Shown: positions 1 to 6,932, counted from the stretch's first letter. The stretch: DNA of 9,857 bases from Desulfobulbaceae bacterium (GCA_003557565.1 PWOG01000285.1:1-9857); one strand, 5' to 3'. A program made the numbers and translations. Notes: generated by a model not told the origin, from the letters alone.

Positions 1-1152
1 ATGGGCATCCTGATCCGAGGGCGACCAGTAAACGAAGAAGGAGAGCTCCAGATTCTGCTGCAGCATCAACTTAGTCAGGCGCAGGGTCAGCAGATGACGG
101 TGGCGATCCGCCGCAGGGGCTTCCGGGGCCAGGGAGTCGAGGTAATTGGAGTAGTCAAGCTTGCGCTCAAGATAATATTGTACGCCGGCGGTGAGATCAC
201 GGGCCAGTTCCCGCTCATGACCCACCAGCAGCCGCAGCTCGCTGTTGCGGATCAGGGGATCACGGCCGGAGCTGTCGTCCAGGGAGTCGTAATAACCCAC
301 CTCCAGGTTGCTGATCCCGCCCAGCAGGGGGCGGCGGACACTGGCCCCGTAAACCCCCAGCCGGGGATAGACCAGCCGTAAGTTGTCCGGGTTAAGCCCT
401 TCCGGAGTGCTCCAGAAACCGTAGTAGCCGTAGAGGGCGTATTCGGTGCCGGCATGGCGGCGATGCAGGCGCAGGGCCAATTCGCTGTCCCGGAAGAACC
501 GGTTGCGCTGGTCATCGCGGAACACCGCGTCGCGGCCGGCGATCCGCTGCTGGCTGGCGTTCCAGTAGGAGAGCCGGGAGCCGTCGATATAGGTGGAATG
601 GGTGACCAGGGGGATATAGACCAGATCCAGGTTCACCGGCCCGGTGAAAACTCCCAGCCGCAGGCCGTCGGAAGGCTTTTTCAGGTATTCGTCATCGCGG
701 CCGATGAAAAACGATTCCCAGTCCTTGGCAAAGACATCGTTGATGAAAAGCAGATCGCCGGTCCCCCAGGTCAGCACCTGGCGTCCCAGCCGGGCATCGA
801 CATCGGGATGGGGGTGGAAATCATAGTAGGCCTCCCGCACTTCCAGGCTCAACTCCTCTTCCACCCCGTCGGCCAGCAGATCGGTTTTAAGCCGCAACTC
901 ACCGTCGCCGACGAAGCGGCTGAAATCAAGCTGCAGCCTGCCCTCGCCGATGGAGCCGTCCCGCTGATCCTCCCGGCGGTCCACCCGCAGGCCGCCCCGG
1001 GCCTCGATGAACCCGTAGAGGTTCACCTCGTAGCGGTCGTATAAATAATCCTGCAGGTCGGTTATGCCGGTGGCAGCTGCGGCACCGGGCAGCAACAGGA
1101 AGACGGCCGGCAGCACCGCCAGAAATCGGCAAAGCGGATAATACATGATCAT
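1..1152 (-). CDS. Outer-membrane beta-barrel protein, DUF1302/porin-like, C-terminus off window
   Basis: This frame is open from the ATG at 1152 to the window edge (384 codons, no stop seen), so the C-terminus is missing. Residues 1 to about 27 form a signal peptide (Met-Tyr-Tyr start, Leu/Val-rich core, then Pro-Gly-Ala-Ala-Ala-Ala). The mature part starts with a short acidic stretch. It then alternates aromatic and polar residues as beta-barrel strands do (NLYGFIEARGGLRVD, then a conserved-looking GRQVLTWGTGDLLFINDVF block near residue 120). That block resembles DUF1302-type outer-membrane proteins found beside RND pumps and LolA-like proteins, which I recognise from memory. An in-frame TAA at 1159-1161 limits the start to 1152 or 1146; a weak GGGG precedes 1152. 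It lies 46 bp after the LolA-like gene, in the same direction. Inferred role: outer-membrane exit or acceptor for whatever the RND pump moves. A substrate cannot be read from the sequence. Confidence 0.75.
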   Translation of the reverse strand, partial: MIMYYPLCRFLAVLPAVFLLLPGAAAATGITDLQDYLYDRYEVNLYGFIEARGGLRVDRREDQRDGSIGEGRLQLDFSRFVGDGELRLKTDLLADGVEEELSLEVREAYYDFHPHPDVDARLGRQVLTWGTGDLLFINDVFAKDWESFFIGRDDEYLKKPSDGLRLGVFTGPVNLDLVYIPLVTHSTYIDGSRLSYWNASQQRIAGRDAVFRDDQRNRFFRDSELALRLHRRHAGTEYALYGYYGFWSTPEGLNPDNLRLVYPRLGVYGASVRRPLLGGISNLEVGYYDSLDDSSGRDPLIRNSELRLLVGHERELARDLTAGVQYYLERKLDYSNYLDSLAPEAPAADRHRHLLTLRLTKLMLQQNLELSFFVYWSPSDQDAH

Positions 1153-1179
1153 GCCCCGTTAACGCGTGATTTAATGGGA

Positions 1180-1193
1180 TGTAAACGTTTACA
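1180..1193. promoter_or_regulatory. 14-bp perfect palindrome, LacI-family-operator-like
   Basis: TGTAAACGTTTACA equals its own reverse complement and lies in the 46-bp gap between the LolA-like stop and the barrel gene start. It has the central CG and flanking pattern of LacI/CcpA-type operators (TGnAAnCGnTTnCA). A half-site CGTTTACA recurs at 1999-2006, just before the LolA-like gene. Binding is inferred only; no such regulator is encoded in this window. Confidence 0.45.
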
Positions 1194-1198
1194 GGGGG

Positions 1199-1987
1199 CT
1201 AGCGCCGGACCTCCCGGGGCGGCCGCCGCAGGTAGCGCTCGGTAAACAGCGATTCATCCAGGCCGATGTTATAGCTGACATTGCTGAAGCTCATCACCGT
1301 CTCGCCGCCGCCTTCCAGGTCCCGCACCCGGGATTGTATAACGGTGGGAAAGCCGTCCACGTCCTCGATCTCCAGAGCCTCAACCACCCGGTATTGGTCG
1401 TCATTGCGGTCGAAGTATTCGGCCTTTACCGGCAGGAAATGCTCTTTATCAATCCATATCAGGTAGCGGGAGAACTCCACCAGATCGACATCCAGGGGGG
1501 TCGCCTCGAGCACGTAATGCTCGTCGGTTTCTTCGACCAGCTCATGATTGTCGTCGGCGGGGGTGCGCCCGGATACATCTTCGTAGAGGAAATGGGAGCC
1601 GGCGAAGCTGCTGCGCTTGTCGGCGGCGGCGATCCGGCGGACCAGGTCGAGGTCGGGGAGATATAGCCAGCGGTCGTCGTCCTGTTCCAGGTACTTGTGG
1701 ACCATGAAGACCATCCGCCGGACATCGGCGGGGCGCTGGAAATAGACGTAGTACATCTGCCGTCCTCCCTCCTCCAGGTTATGGCGAAGGATCACGAACT
1801 GCCGCTGCCGTTCCCGGCCCTGGGCGTCGGTGATGGTCATCCGCACCTCGGAGCGGCCGTCGTCACCGGCATAATAGGAGGCCAGGTTGGCCCGGTCGAC
1901 GATTTCATCGACGGTCATGGCCGCCGCCGAACCCGGCAGGGCCCAGAAGAAAAACAGTGCCGCCACTGCCATCATTGGCTTGTTCAT
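1199..1987 (-). CDS. LolA-like outer-membrane lipoprotein-sorting protein
   Basis: A 262-residue periplasmic protein. Residues 1 to about 22 are a signal peptide (Lys3, hydrophobic AVAALFFFWALPG, Ala-Ala-Ala cleavage region). The mature part fits the LolA-like family often called outer membrane lipoprotein-sorting protein, which has a half-barrel fold that carries a lipid tail. Diagnostic blocks near the middle are DRWLYLPDLDLVRRI, then a KRSSFAGSHFLYEDVSGR stretch, a pattern typical of this family. The C-terminal part, with FPTVIQ and a basic RRPPREVRR tail, completes the usual length. I chose the ATG at 1987 rather than the GTG at 1990 because GGAGG (1995-1999) is 7 nt from the ATG and only 4 from the GTG. 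It sits 43 bp after the RND gene and 46 bp before the barrel gene. Inferred role: periplasmic shuttle between the pump and the outer membrane. It is not the housekeeping LolA, since no LolCDE or LolB is nearby. Confidence 0.85.
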   Translation of the reverse strand: MNKPMMAVAALFFFWALPGSAAAMTVDEIVDRANLASYYAGDDGRSEVRMTITDAQGRERQRQFVILRHNLEEGGRQMYYVYFQRPADVRRMVFMVHKYLEQDDDRWLYLPDLDLVRRIAAADKRSSFAGSHFLYEDVSGRTPADDNHELVEETDEHYVLEATPLDVDLVEFSRYLIWIDKEHFLPVKAEYFDRNDDQYRVVEALEIEDVDGFPTVIQSRVRDLEGGGETVMSFSNVSYNIGLDESLFTERYLRRPPREVRR

Positions 1988-1994
1988 CACTTTA

Positions 1995-1999
1995 CCTCC
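1995..1999 (-). promoter_or_regulatory. Ribosome binding site of the LolA-like gene
   Basis: GGAGG on the minus strand lies 7 nt before the ATG ending at 1987. It favours this ATG over the adjacent in-frame GTG at 1990. Confidence 0.7.
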
Positions 2000-2030
2000 G
2001 TTTACATGTTGTTGTCTTCAAGCCGCGGGG

Positions 2031-4679
2031 CTAGCGGAAGTTCCGGAAAAGCCGGGGCTCCAGCAGGCGGATGGCCGCCGGCAGCATGTACATGGTGGCC
2101 AGGCCGGAGACCGCCATGATCGCCGCCAGGAAGAAACCCACCGTCTTGTAGGGCATCAGCGGCGCCGCCAGCAACGGCAAAAAGCCCACCGCCACCACGA
2201 TGGCGTTGCGGCTGATGGCCCGGGCCGGCTCGGCGAACACCTCCCGGCGGGCCGCCGCCCAGGAACCGGCCCGCTGGTAAGCCTGGCGCGAGCGTTGCAG
2301 GAAGTGGATGGAGAAATCCACTGCCAACCCCAGGGTCAGTGAAGAGAGCACCGCCACCGGCATATCGTAATCCTTGCCGACTATTCCAATCAAGCCATAA
2401 ATGAAGGCCACGGTCACGGTCATGGGAATCATGGCCAGCAGCCCCCACAGCGGTGAGCGGAAAAGCAGGGTCATCATCAGAAAAACCACGATAAAACTGC
2501 CCATAAAGGCCATGAGCATGCCGTAGACCATTTTCTCCTGCCAGACCACGTTGATATAGGTGGAACCGGCCCAGTCGTGGCGCAACTCCCGGGGCGGCGG
2601 ATTGGCGGCCAGAAATTCCTCCAGGTCGGCCAGGGTCCGTTCCATTACCATGTTGTCCCCGTCCTTCAACTGGACCCAGACATTGGCCTTGCGGTAGTCC
2701 GGGGTGAGCAGGTGCCAGAGATCGTCGGGCCGGTGACTGTTCTGGAAGGCCATCAGGGTCTGGGACACCCCGGCGCTGCTGGCCGGCAGCCGGTAATCCT
2801 CGGGGGCGCCCCCCAGCAGTTCCTGGTAAACCTTGCGGACCAGGGTGGTGACGGAATTGGTTTTGCCCACGGTATCGGCCCCGACCAGGTGTTCTTCCAG
2901 CTCGATGAGCCAGTCCAGCACTTCCGGCTGCCTGAAGATCTCGTCCCGGCCCTGCATCTCGCCCAGGCGGTCCAGGGCGTCGATCCAGAAGTCGTAACTG
3001 GCGTCATCCTCGGCGGCAAACAGCCGCTCTTCCCATTTGTCTTCCAGGCGGCGGAAAAACTCGTCCGGATCGGCGACCTCCTTGGCCAGGTTTTCCGCCT
3101 CATATCGGGCTTCCAGGGTCCACCATTCGGGCGGATCCAGGTTGATGTCGCAGGGGACCCGGTCGGGGTGGGCGTAGTCGTCCCACAGGGACTCCCACAG
3201 TTCGGTGGCCAGGTCGGCCGGTTCCGGTTCGGCTTCGGTGCTCTCCAGCACCAGGTAGGCCTCGTAGGTGCCGGCGAAATGGCGGTTGAGCACCCGGTCG
3301 GCCTCGCGGATGGGGTGTTTCTCGGTAAACCACTTCATGGGGTTGTCGTTGACCTGGATCTGGCTGATTCCCAGGCCCGCCACCACCAGGGCCAGGGCGC
3401 TGCCCCCGGCGATCAGCTTGGCGTGCCGGTAGGTGAAGTCGCCCAGCCAGAAGAGATGGCGCCCCAGCAAAGGTTTGCGGCCGCCGCCGTCGCCGCCGCC
3501 TTCGGGGGTCGGCTCCTGGCCGAAGTTTTCCAGCTGTTCCTCTTTCATCAGCATGATGTAGGCGGGGATCAGGAGGATGGTTATCAGCCAGGCCAGGATG
3601 ATGCCGATGGCCACGAAGATGCCGAATACCCGTACCGGCGGGATGGGAGTCAGGGCCAGGGAGGCGAACCCCGCCGCCGAGGTGATGGAGGTGTAGAACA
3701 TGGGGGTGAAAAGCTTGTCCATCACCTCCTTGAGGGTCTGAATCCGGTTGCGGCGCTGCTGGTAATGGTCGAAGAAGTCCGAGAGGATGTGGATACTGTC
3801 CACCACCGCAATCGGCATCAGGAAGATGGGGATCATGGAACTCATGATGTGCACCGTCTGGCCGGTGCCAATCAGCAGCCCCATGGTGCTGATCACGGTG
3901 AGCATGGCGACGATCATGGGGGCGATGATCATCCGCAGCTGGCGGAAGAAAAAGAGCATCAGCAGAAAGATGGCAAGCATTGCCAGGGGGGCGGAGATGG
4001 CCATCTGGACGAACATCTCCACCCCGAAAGTTTCCTCGGCCACCGGCAGGCCGGTGATGTGAAACTCCTCGGGCACCGGGCCGAAGTCTTCAATTTTTTC
4101 CAGCAGGGCCCGGCGTACCTGGTGGGCGTAATCCTTGGTGCTCAGCGGCAGGTAGAGGGCCAGGGCCTGGCCGTCGCCGGAGACCATGGTCCCGTTTAAC
4201 ATGGGGTTGTCCAGGGCCCGGTCGCGCACCGCCAGGGCCTCCTCCCGGGTGGTGGGAGCCGTGCGCATCAGCCATTCAAAGCGGATCTGGCCGGGGCCGG
4301 CCTGCTCGATGGAGTCCACCACGTCGGGGGCGATTACATAGCGACTGACCACCTGGTGGTCGGGGTTGTCGGGGTCACTCAAGTCCTGGGCGAACCGGGA
4401 GATTTCCAGGACCCGGCTTAAGGTTTCCGGGTTGAACACCCCGTCGGGATGTTCCTCGTTGACAATCCCCAGCACCACCATGTCGTGCAGGGTGAATTCC
4501 TCCTTGACCCGGTCATGAAAAAGCCGCACCGGTTCGTCGGCGGCCAGCATGTTCTCCGGGTTGGTGTCCACCGTCACCCGGGGCAGCATGGCGGCCAGGG
4601 CCAGGGTCGTGAGCACCAGCAAGGTGATGGTCAGCCGGGGGCGGTTGAGGGCGGGGAGAATCCATTGGTGTCCGGCCAT
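2031..4679 (-). CDS. RND-superfamily (MMPL/HpnN-like) transporter
   Basis: An 882-residue inner-membrane pump with the internal duplication of RND proteins. One membrane segment lies near residues 15-33, followed by a periplasmic domain (about 35-225). Five segments lie at about 226-380, including an AVVDSIHILSDFFDHY motif with the putative proton-relay Asp at about 294. A Gly-rich cytoplasmic linker runs about 387-402. One segment lies near 423-440, then a large second periplasmic domain (about 441-715). Five final segments follow, with the matching GLAVDFSIHFLQRSRQAY motif (Asp about 788). The paired acidic residues and the lone gene with no fusion partner fit MMPL/HpnN-like lipid exporters rather than AcrB-type drug pumps. 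The second periplasmic domain carries an acidic, Trp-rich helical segment (about 495-600) that I do not recall as standard. ATG 4679 is preferred over ATG 4685. It leads the pump / LolA-like / barrel set. The substrate is unknown; a hydrophobic lipid is the best inference. Confidence 0.92.
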   Translation of the reverse strand: MAGHQWILPALNRPRLTITLLVLTTLALAAMLPRVTVDTNPENMLAADEPVRLFHDRVKEEFTLHDMVVLGIVNEEHPDGVFNPETLSRVLEISRFAQDLSDPDNPDHQVVSRYVIAPDVVDSIEQAGPGQIRFEWLMRTAPTTREEALAVRDRALDNPMLNGTMVSGDGQALALYLPLSTKDYAHQVRRALLEKIEDFGPVPEEFHITGLPVAEETFGVEMFVQMAISAPLAMLAIFLLMLFFFRQLRMIIAPMIVAMLTVISTMGLLIGTGQTVHIMSSMIPIFLMPIAVVDSIHILSDFFDHYQQRRNRIQTLKEVMDKLFTPMFYTSITSAAGFASLALTPIPPVRVFGIFVAIGIILAWLITILLIPAYIMLMKEEQLENFGQEPTPEGGGDGGGRKPLLGRHLFWLGDFTYRHAKLIAGGSALALVVAGLGISQIQVNDNPMKWFTEKHPIREADRVLNRHFAGTYEAYLVLESTEAEPEPADLATELWESLWDDYAHPDRVPCDINLDPPEWWTLEARYEAENLAKEVADPDEFFRRLEDKWEERLFAAEDDASYDFWIDALDRLGEMQGRDEIFRQPEVLDWLIELEEHLVGADTVGKTNSVTTLVRKVYQELLGGAPEDYRLPASSAGVSQTLMAFQNSHRPDDLWHLLTPDYRKANVWVQLKDGDNMVMERTLADLEEFLAANPPPRELRHDWAGSTYINVVWQEKMVYGMLMAFMGSFIVVFLMMTLLFRSPLWGLLAMIPMTVTVAFIYGLIGIVGKDYDMPVAVLSSLTLGLAVDFSIHFLQRSRQAYQRAGSWAAARREVFAEPARAISRNAIVVAVGFLPLLAAPLMPYKTVGFFLAAIMAVSGLATMYMLPAAIRLLEPRLFRNFR

Positions 4680-4686
4680 AATCATG

Positions 4687-4690
4687 TCCT
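4687..4690 (-). promoter_or_regulatory. Ribosome binding site deciding the RND start
   Basis: AGGA on the minus strand is 7 nt from the ATG at 4679 but only 1 nt from the in-frame ATG at 4685. The downstream start is therefore the likelier one. Confidence 0.6.
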
Positions 4691-4715
4691 GCTTGCAGTG
4701 ATGGGTTGTTTGTCG

Positions 4716-4967
4716 TTATTGCCGTTGCCGTTTGGCCAGCAGGAAGCTGGCGCCGCCCACGGACAGCCCCAGGGCCCCGGCCAGGGTGGAGGCATCGGCG
4801 TCGGGGTTGTGTTGCAGATAGGCGCCGGCCTCTTCTTCCAGTTCATCGAGCCAGCTTTCAAAAAGCTCCAGGATTTCCGGTTCGGCCACCGCCTGCAGTT
4901 GCCTGGAGGCGGCCACTTTGTGAACCAGGCTTTGACACATGTTGGTTGGATCGACACCTTCGTCCAT
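4716..4967 (-). CDS. Small hypothetical protein, possibly the C-terminal part of a selenoprotein
   Basis: An 83-residue frame that I do not recognise as a named family. It is predicted to be alpha-helical: a first helix with Cys11 and His16-Lys-Val, an acidic helix (EPEILELFESWLDELEEE, about residues 29-46), and a last part that looks like a reduced helix-turn-helix (TLAGALGLSVGGASFLLAKRQ). No signal peptide or membrane segment is seen. The proposed ATG has no convincing Shine-Dalgarno sequence. The frame continues upstream through four sense codons (Leu-Ala-Arg-Cys) into a TGA and then directly into the upstream small frame, so both may be one 146-residue protein with selenocysteine at position 59. 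Against this, the two could be separate, translationally coupled genes, or one gene split by mutation. It lies 36 bp before the RND gene, so it probably shares that transcript. Confidence 0.6.
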   Translation of the reverse strand: MDEGVDPTNMCQSLVHKVAASRQLQAVAEPEILELFESWLDELEEEAGAYLQHNPDADASTLAGALGLSVGGASFLLAKRQRQ

Positions 4968-4970
4968 GCA
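4947..4970 (-). ncRNA. Candidate SECIS-like hairpin after TGA 4980-4982
   Basis: On the minus strand the arms TGCATGGAC and GTCGATCCA pair in seven of nine positions (mismatches C-C and G-G) around the loop GAAGGT. The loop GGT begins 22 nt after the TGA, as in the hairpin of the DsrE-like gene at 7010-7029. The stem is weaker than a classical SECIS, so this is a candidate only. Confidence 0.4.
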
Positions 4971-4979
4971 GCGAGCCAG

Positions 4980-4982
4980 TCA
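4980..4982 (-). other. In-frame TGA, possible selenocysteine codon
   Basis: This single TGA separates two frames that are otherwise continuous (5156 to 4716). A Cys lies four residues after it (U-L-A-R-C), and a GGT-loop hairpin follows at the expected distance. The alternatives are a true stop between coupled genes or a nonsense mutation. Confidence 0.45.
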
Positions 4983-5156
4983 GAGGTTGACCATGCCGCT
5001 CAGCTTGTCCTGGTCCTCGTCCTCCAGCAAGCGGAAAAACCAGGCCCGGCGGGCTTCATCATCCAGGTGAGCCAGCAGTTGCCGGGCCAGGGGCAACAGT
5101 TTTTCCAGGGCGGCGTGGGGTTCATCTTGGTTGAGTAGTTTTTCCAGATCCGGCAT
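4980..5156 (-). CDS. Small hypothetical helical protein, possibly the N-terminal part of a selenoprotein
   Basis: A 58-residue frame ending in TGA (4980-4982), family not recognised. It is an acidic, leucine-rich helical protein (AALEKLLPLARQLLAHLDDE, then an aromatic-basic RRAWFFRLLEDEDQDKL stretch). The start at 5156 is favoured over the longer frame to 5243 because GGGGAG (5163-5168) lies 6 nt before this ATG and the extra N-terminal sequence is Pro/Gly-rich filler. The C-terminal helix (DKLSGMVNL) would run on naturally through the TGA into LARCMDEG, which argues for reading the TGA as selenocysteine and joining it to the frame at 4716-4967. That readthrough CDS would span 4716-5156. It lies 38 bp downstream of the ArsR-family gene and probably belongs to its transcript. 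No regulatory or enzymatic motif is visible. Confidence 0.65.
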   Translation of the reverse strand: MPDLEKLLNQDEPHAALEKLLPLARQLLAHLDDEARRAWFFRLLEDEDQDKLSGMVNL

Positions 5157-5162
5157 TTTTTT

Positions 5163-5168
5163 CTCCCC
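5163..5168 (-). promoter_or_regulatory. Ribosome binding site of the 58-residue frame
   Basis: GGGGAG on the minus strand, followed by six A residues, directly precedes the ATG at 5156. It shows that translation starts there rather than at 5243. Confidence 0.7.
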
Positions 5169-5194
5169 GGGTCCTGAGTTTGGCGCCAAGCCGG

Positions 5195-5530
5195 TCATAA
5201 CCGGTGGCGCCGGCCCAGTAGCTCGGCGGTCAGGGTTTGCCACTGCATGAGCAGGGTGCTGATACGCGGGTCGGCCAGGCGGCAGTAGACAAAGGGACCG
5301 CGACGTTCCATTTCGATCAGCAGGGCCCGGCGCAACTCCTTGAGGTGATGGGAGACCAGGGGCTGGGACAGCTCCATTTCCTTCACCAGTCGGGAAACGG
5401 TTTTCTCCTCGTCCACCAGGGCAAGCAGCAGGCGCAGCCGGTTTTCATCGGCCAGCCCTTTGAGCAGTACCGTCAACTCCCGCAAAAGCGGGCCGGTTGC
5501 GGTGGTGATGTCGGGGGCACCTTCCTTCAC
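5195..5530 (-). CDS. ArsR-family winged-helix transcriptional regulator
   Basis: A 111-residue DNA-binding protein of usual ArsR length. It shows the family pattern: a LADENRLRLLLALVDEEKTV helix-turn (about residues 26-45), the recognition helix SQPLVSHHLKELRRALLIE (about 55-73), and a beta-wing with RRGPFVYCRL (about 77-85). The metal-binding ELCVCDL box of arsenic and cadmium sensors is absent, and the only Cys is residue 83. A metal thiol sensor, or the two-Cys sulfide sensor type (BigR/SqrR), is therefore not supported, and the inducer is unknown. The start is a GTG at 5530; an in-frame TGA lies at 5534-5536, and no strong Shine-Dalgarno precedes it, so the exact start is uncertain. It lies 122 bp after the SQR-like gene and before the small frames and RND cluster, which it may repress together with itself. 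Confidence 0.88.
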   Translation of the reverse strand: MKEGAPDITTATGPLLRELTVLLKGLADENRLRLLLALVDEEKTVSRLVKEMELSQPLVSHHLKELRRALLIEMERRGPFVYCRLADPRISTLLMQWQTLTAELLGRRHRL

Positions 5531-5652
5531 AAGTCAATCCATACTTAATAAATATGACAGGTTAAAACAACCATTCTATTAATCCCGGCTCGGGAAAGCA
5601 ACAGTTTGCCGTCGGATACCGGCGAGTGCAGGTGTGATGCTGGCCTGGCTAA
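5531..5652. promoter_or_regulatory. Intergenic region before the ArsR gene, candidate promoter/operator
   Basis: An AT-rich stretch (about 5541-5582) between the SQR-like stop and the ArsR start. It contains an inverted pair, TTAATA (5545-5550) and TATTAA (5577-5582), that could be an operator for the ArsR protein. I cannot fix a convincing -35/-10 pair. A short TCCCG/CGGGA hairpin (about 5583-5595) may end the SQR transcript, but it has no T-run. No gene is seen here. Confidence 0.3.
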
Positions 5653-6858
5653 TCAGGGAAGGTTGCTGCGGCCGCTTTTCATCTTCCACAGAAAATAACG
5701 TTCCAGGCTGGCCTTGGCCCAGCGGACCCAGCGTTTTTTGTGGAGGATGGTGCGCTGGCGTGGCGGCAGGATGGGCTCGGCCAGCATCAGGGTGGCGGTG
5801 TTGCCCATGTCCAGCAGGCAAATTACGGTCAGTTCTTCAATTTCATTGCCCCCCGGCGGCTGGCGGTTTTCCATTTCGGCGGCGATGTTGCGGGCCGCGG
5901 TTTGGGCCATCTTGACGGTCATGTAGCCGGTTTTGGGCACCCCGGTGGGGACCGGAGTGGGTTCCCTGGGGGCCAGGGCCACCGCTACGCCCACGGCATA
6001 AATATTGGGATGCCGGGGGTGGCGGTAATACTGGTCCACTGGGATAAAGCCCCGGGGGTTGCCCAGCTCCGCCACCCCCGGTACTCCCCTGAAAGGCGGG
6101 GCCAGCATGGACAGTTTGCAGGGCAGGGTGGTGCCGTCTTCCAGGTGAACGGCGTCGGCCTCCACCCCGGCCACCGATTTATTGACCACCGCCTTGATGT
6201 CGCGTTCGGCGAATTCGTCCTCGATGAAGCGCTGTGAACGGCCCAGGCCGTCGATACCCATGTGGCCCGAATAAGGTTCGGAAGAAAGGTAGACCATGGG
6301 TACCTTGTGGCGCATCCGCCGCCGGCGCAGTTCGTAGTCCAGTTCAAAGGCCAGCTCGTAGTAGGGGCCGAAACAGCTGGCAAACTGGGTGGAGCCCAGG
6401 ACCACGGGACCGGGATCGGCCAGCAGCCGCTCCCAGGCGGCTTTGGCCTTCCGGGCGTTTTCCAGGGTGAACACGCAATGGCTGAAGCCCTGGTCCGGGC
6501 CCAAACCGCGGATCTCCTCGCAGGCCAGGTGAGGGCCGGTGGCGATCACCAGGTAATCGTAGCCGTGCGTGTTCCGATCGGTCTGTACCTGCATGGTCGC
6601 CGGGTCGACCCCCCGCACCGTGTCCTGGACGAAGTCGATCCCCCGGGGCGGCAGGATCTTGCTCAGCGGCAGCGAAATCCTCTCCGCCGAGCGGTGCCCG
6701 GTCACCAGCCAGGGCAACGAGGGTAAAAAAACAAATTGGTCGTCCTTACTGATTACGGTGACTTCGGCCCTGTTGCCGAGCAAACGCTTGACTTCCAGGG
6801 CGGTGGTCAGCCCGCCGAAGGAGCCCCCCAGTACCAGAATTTTTTTGCTGCTGTTCAT
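5653..6858 (-). CDS. sqr: Sulfide:quinone oxidoreductase-like FAD flavoprotein
   Basis: A 401-residue pyridine-nucleotide-disulfide-type flavoprotein. The FAD-binding Rossmann motif is at residues 9-16 (VLGGSFGG). A second dinucleotide-type segment lies at about 285-310 (NIYAVGVAVALAPREP, then PVPTGVPKTGYM), as in SQR proteins. Three cysteines match the expected catalytic set: Cys128 (SHCVF), Cys162 (ASCFGPYYE, close to the GASCFGPAYE block I recall from SQRs) and Cys347 (VICLLDMGN). A basic, aromatic C-terminal tail (about 368-395, RWVRWAKASLERYFLWK) suggests amphipathic membrane attachment. The family oxidises sulfide to polysulfide and passes electrons to quinone; that role here is an inference from the cysteines and the DsrE-like neighbour. 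A related non-SQR NADH-dependent enzyme is the main alternative. The ATG at 6858 follows a GAGGGG/AAAGG stretch. The stop is TGA with no SECIS-like loop seen. Confidence 0.78.
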   Translation of the reverse strand: MNSSKKILVLGGSFGGLTTALEVKRLLGNRAEVTVISKDDQFVFLPSLPWLVTGHRSAERISLPLSKILPPRGIDFVQDTVRGVDPATMQVQTDRNTHGYDYLVIATGPHLACEEIRGLGPDQGFSHCVFTLENARKAKAAWERLLADPGPVVLGSTQFASCFGPYYELAFELDYELRRRRMRHKVPMVYLSSEPYSGHMGIDGLGRSQRFIEDEFAERDIKAVVNKSVAGVEADAVHLEDGTTLPCKLSMLAPPFRGVPGVAELGNPRGFIPVDQYYRHPRHPNIYAVGVAVALAPREPTPVPTGVPKTGYMTVKMAQTAARNIAAEMENRQPPGGNEIEELTVICLLDMGNTATLMLAEPILPPRQRTILHKKRWVRWAKASLERYFLWKMKSGRSNLP

Positions 6859-6882
6859 CCTTTATTCCCCTCGCCCCGGAGC

Positions 6883-6916
6883 CCGGCCCCCGGAAAGGTG
6901 GCTTTCCGGGGGCCGG
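6883..6916. repeat. Perfect 15-bp inverted repeat with a 4-nt loop
   Basis: Arms 6883-6897 and 6902-6916 pair perfectly (CCGGCCCCCGGAAAG with its complement) around GGTG. It lies in the 74-bp gap between the DsrE-like stop and the SQR start. No T-run follows on either strand, although a run of T directly follows the DsrE-like stop on the minus strand. It may be an mRNA-stabilising or processing hairpin, or a non-canonical terminator. Confidence 0.75.
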
Positions 6917-6932
6917 TCCAGGATTAAAAAAA

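Noticed and set aside
454..1044. Plus-strand open frame of 196 codons opposite the barrel gene
   Set aside because: It is the exact antisense phase of the barrel protein, which has a signal peptide and barrel-like sequence; the plus product has no recognisable features.
2577..4199. Long open frame on the plus strand (540 codons) opposite the RND gene
   Set aside because: Its composition (Gly/Gln/His/Asp-rich, no domain) is what the antisense of a GC-rich membrane-protein gene gives. The minus-strand RND protein is unmistakable.
5195..5197. TGA ending the ArsR gene as selenocysteine
   Set aside because: The protein has full ArsR length, and no hairpin with a GGT loop was found after it.
4980..5243. 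Longer start at 5243 for the small frame
   Set aside because: It would overlap the ArsR gene's end by 49 bp and has a Pro/Gly-rich non-domain N-terminus. A GGGGAG site precedes the ATG at 5156.
5653..5655. TGA ending the SQR-like gene as another selenocysteine codon
   Set aside because: I see no GGT-loop hairpin at the right distance and no family-like sequence beyond it; the protein already has its usual length and tail.
6883..6916. Hairpin called as an intrinsic terminator
   Set aside because: Neither strand has a run of T directly after the stem.
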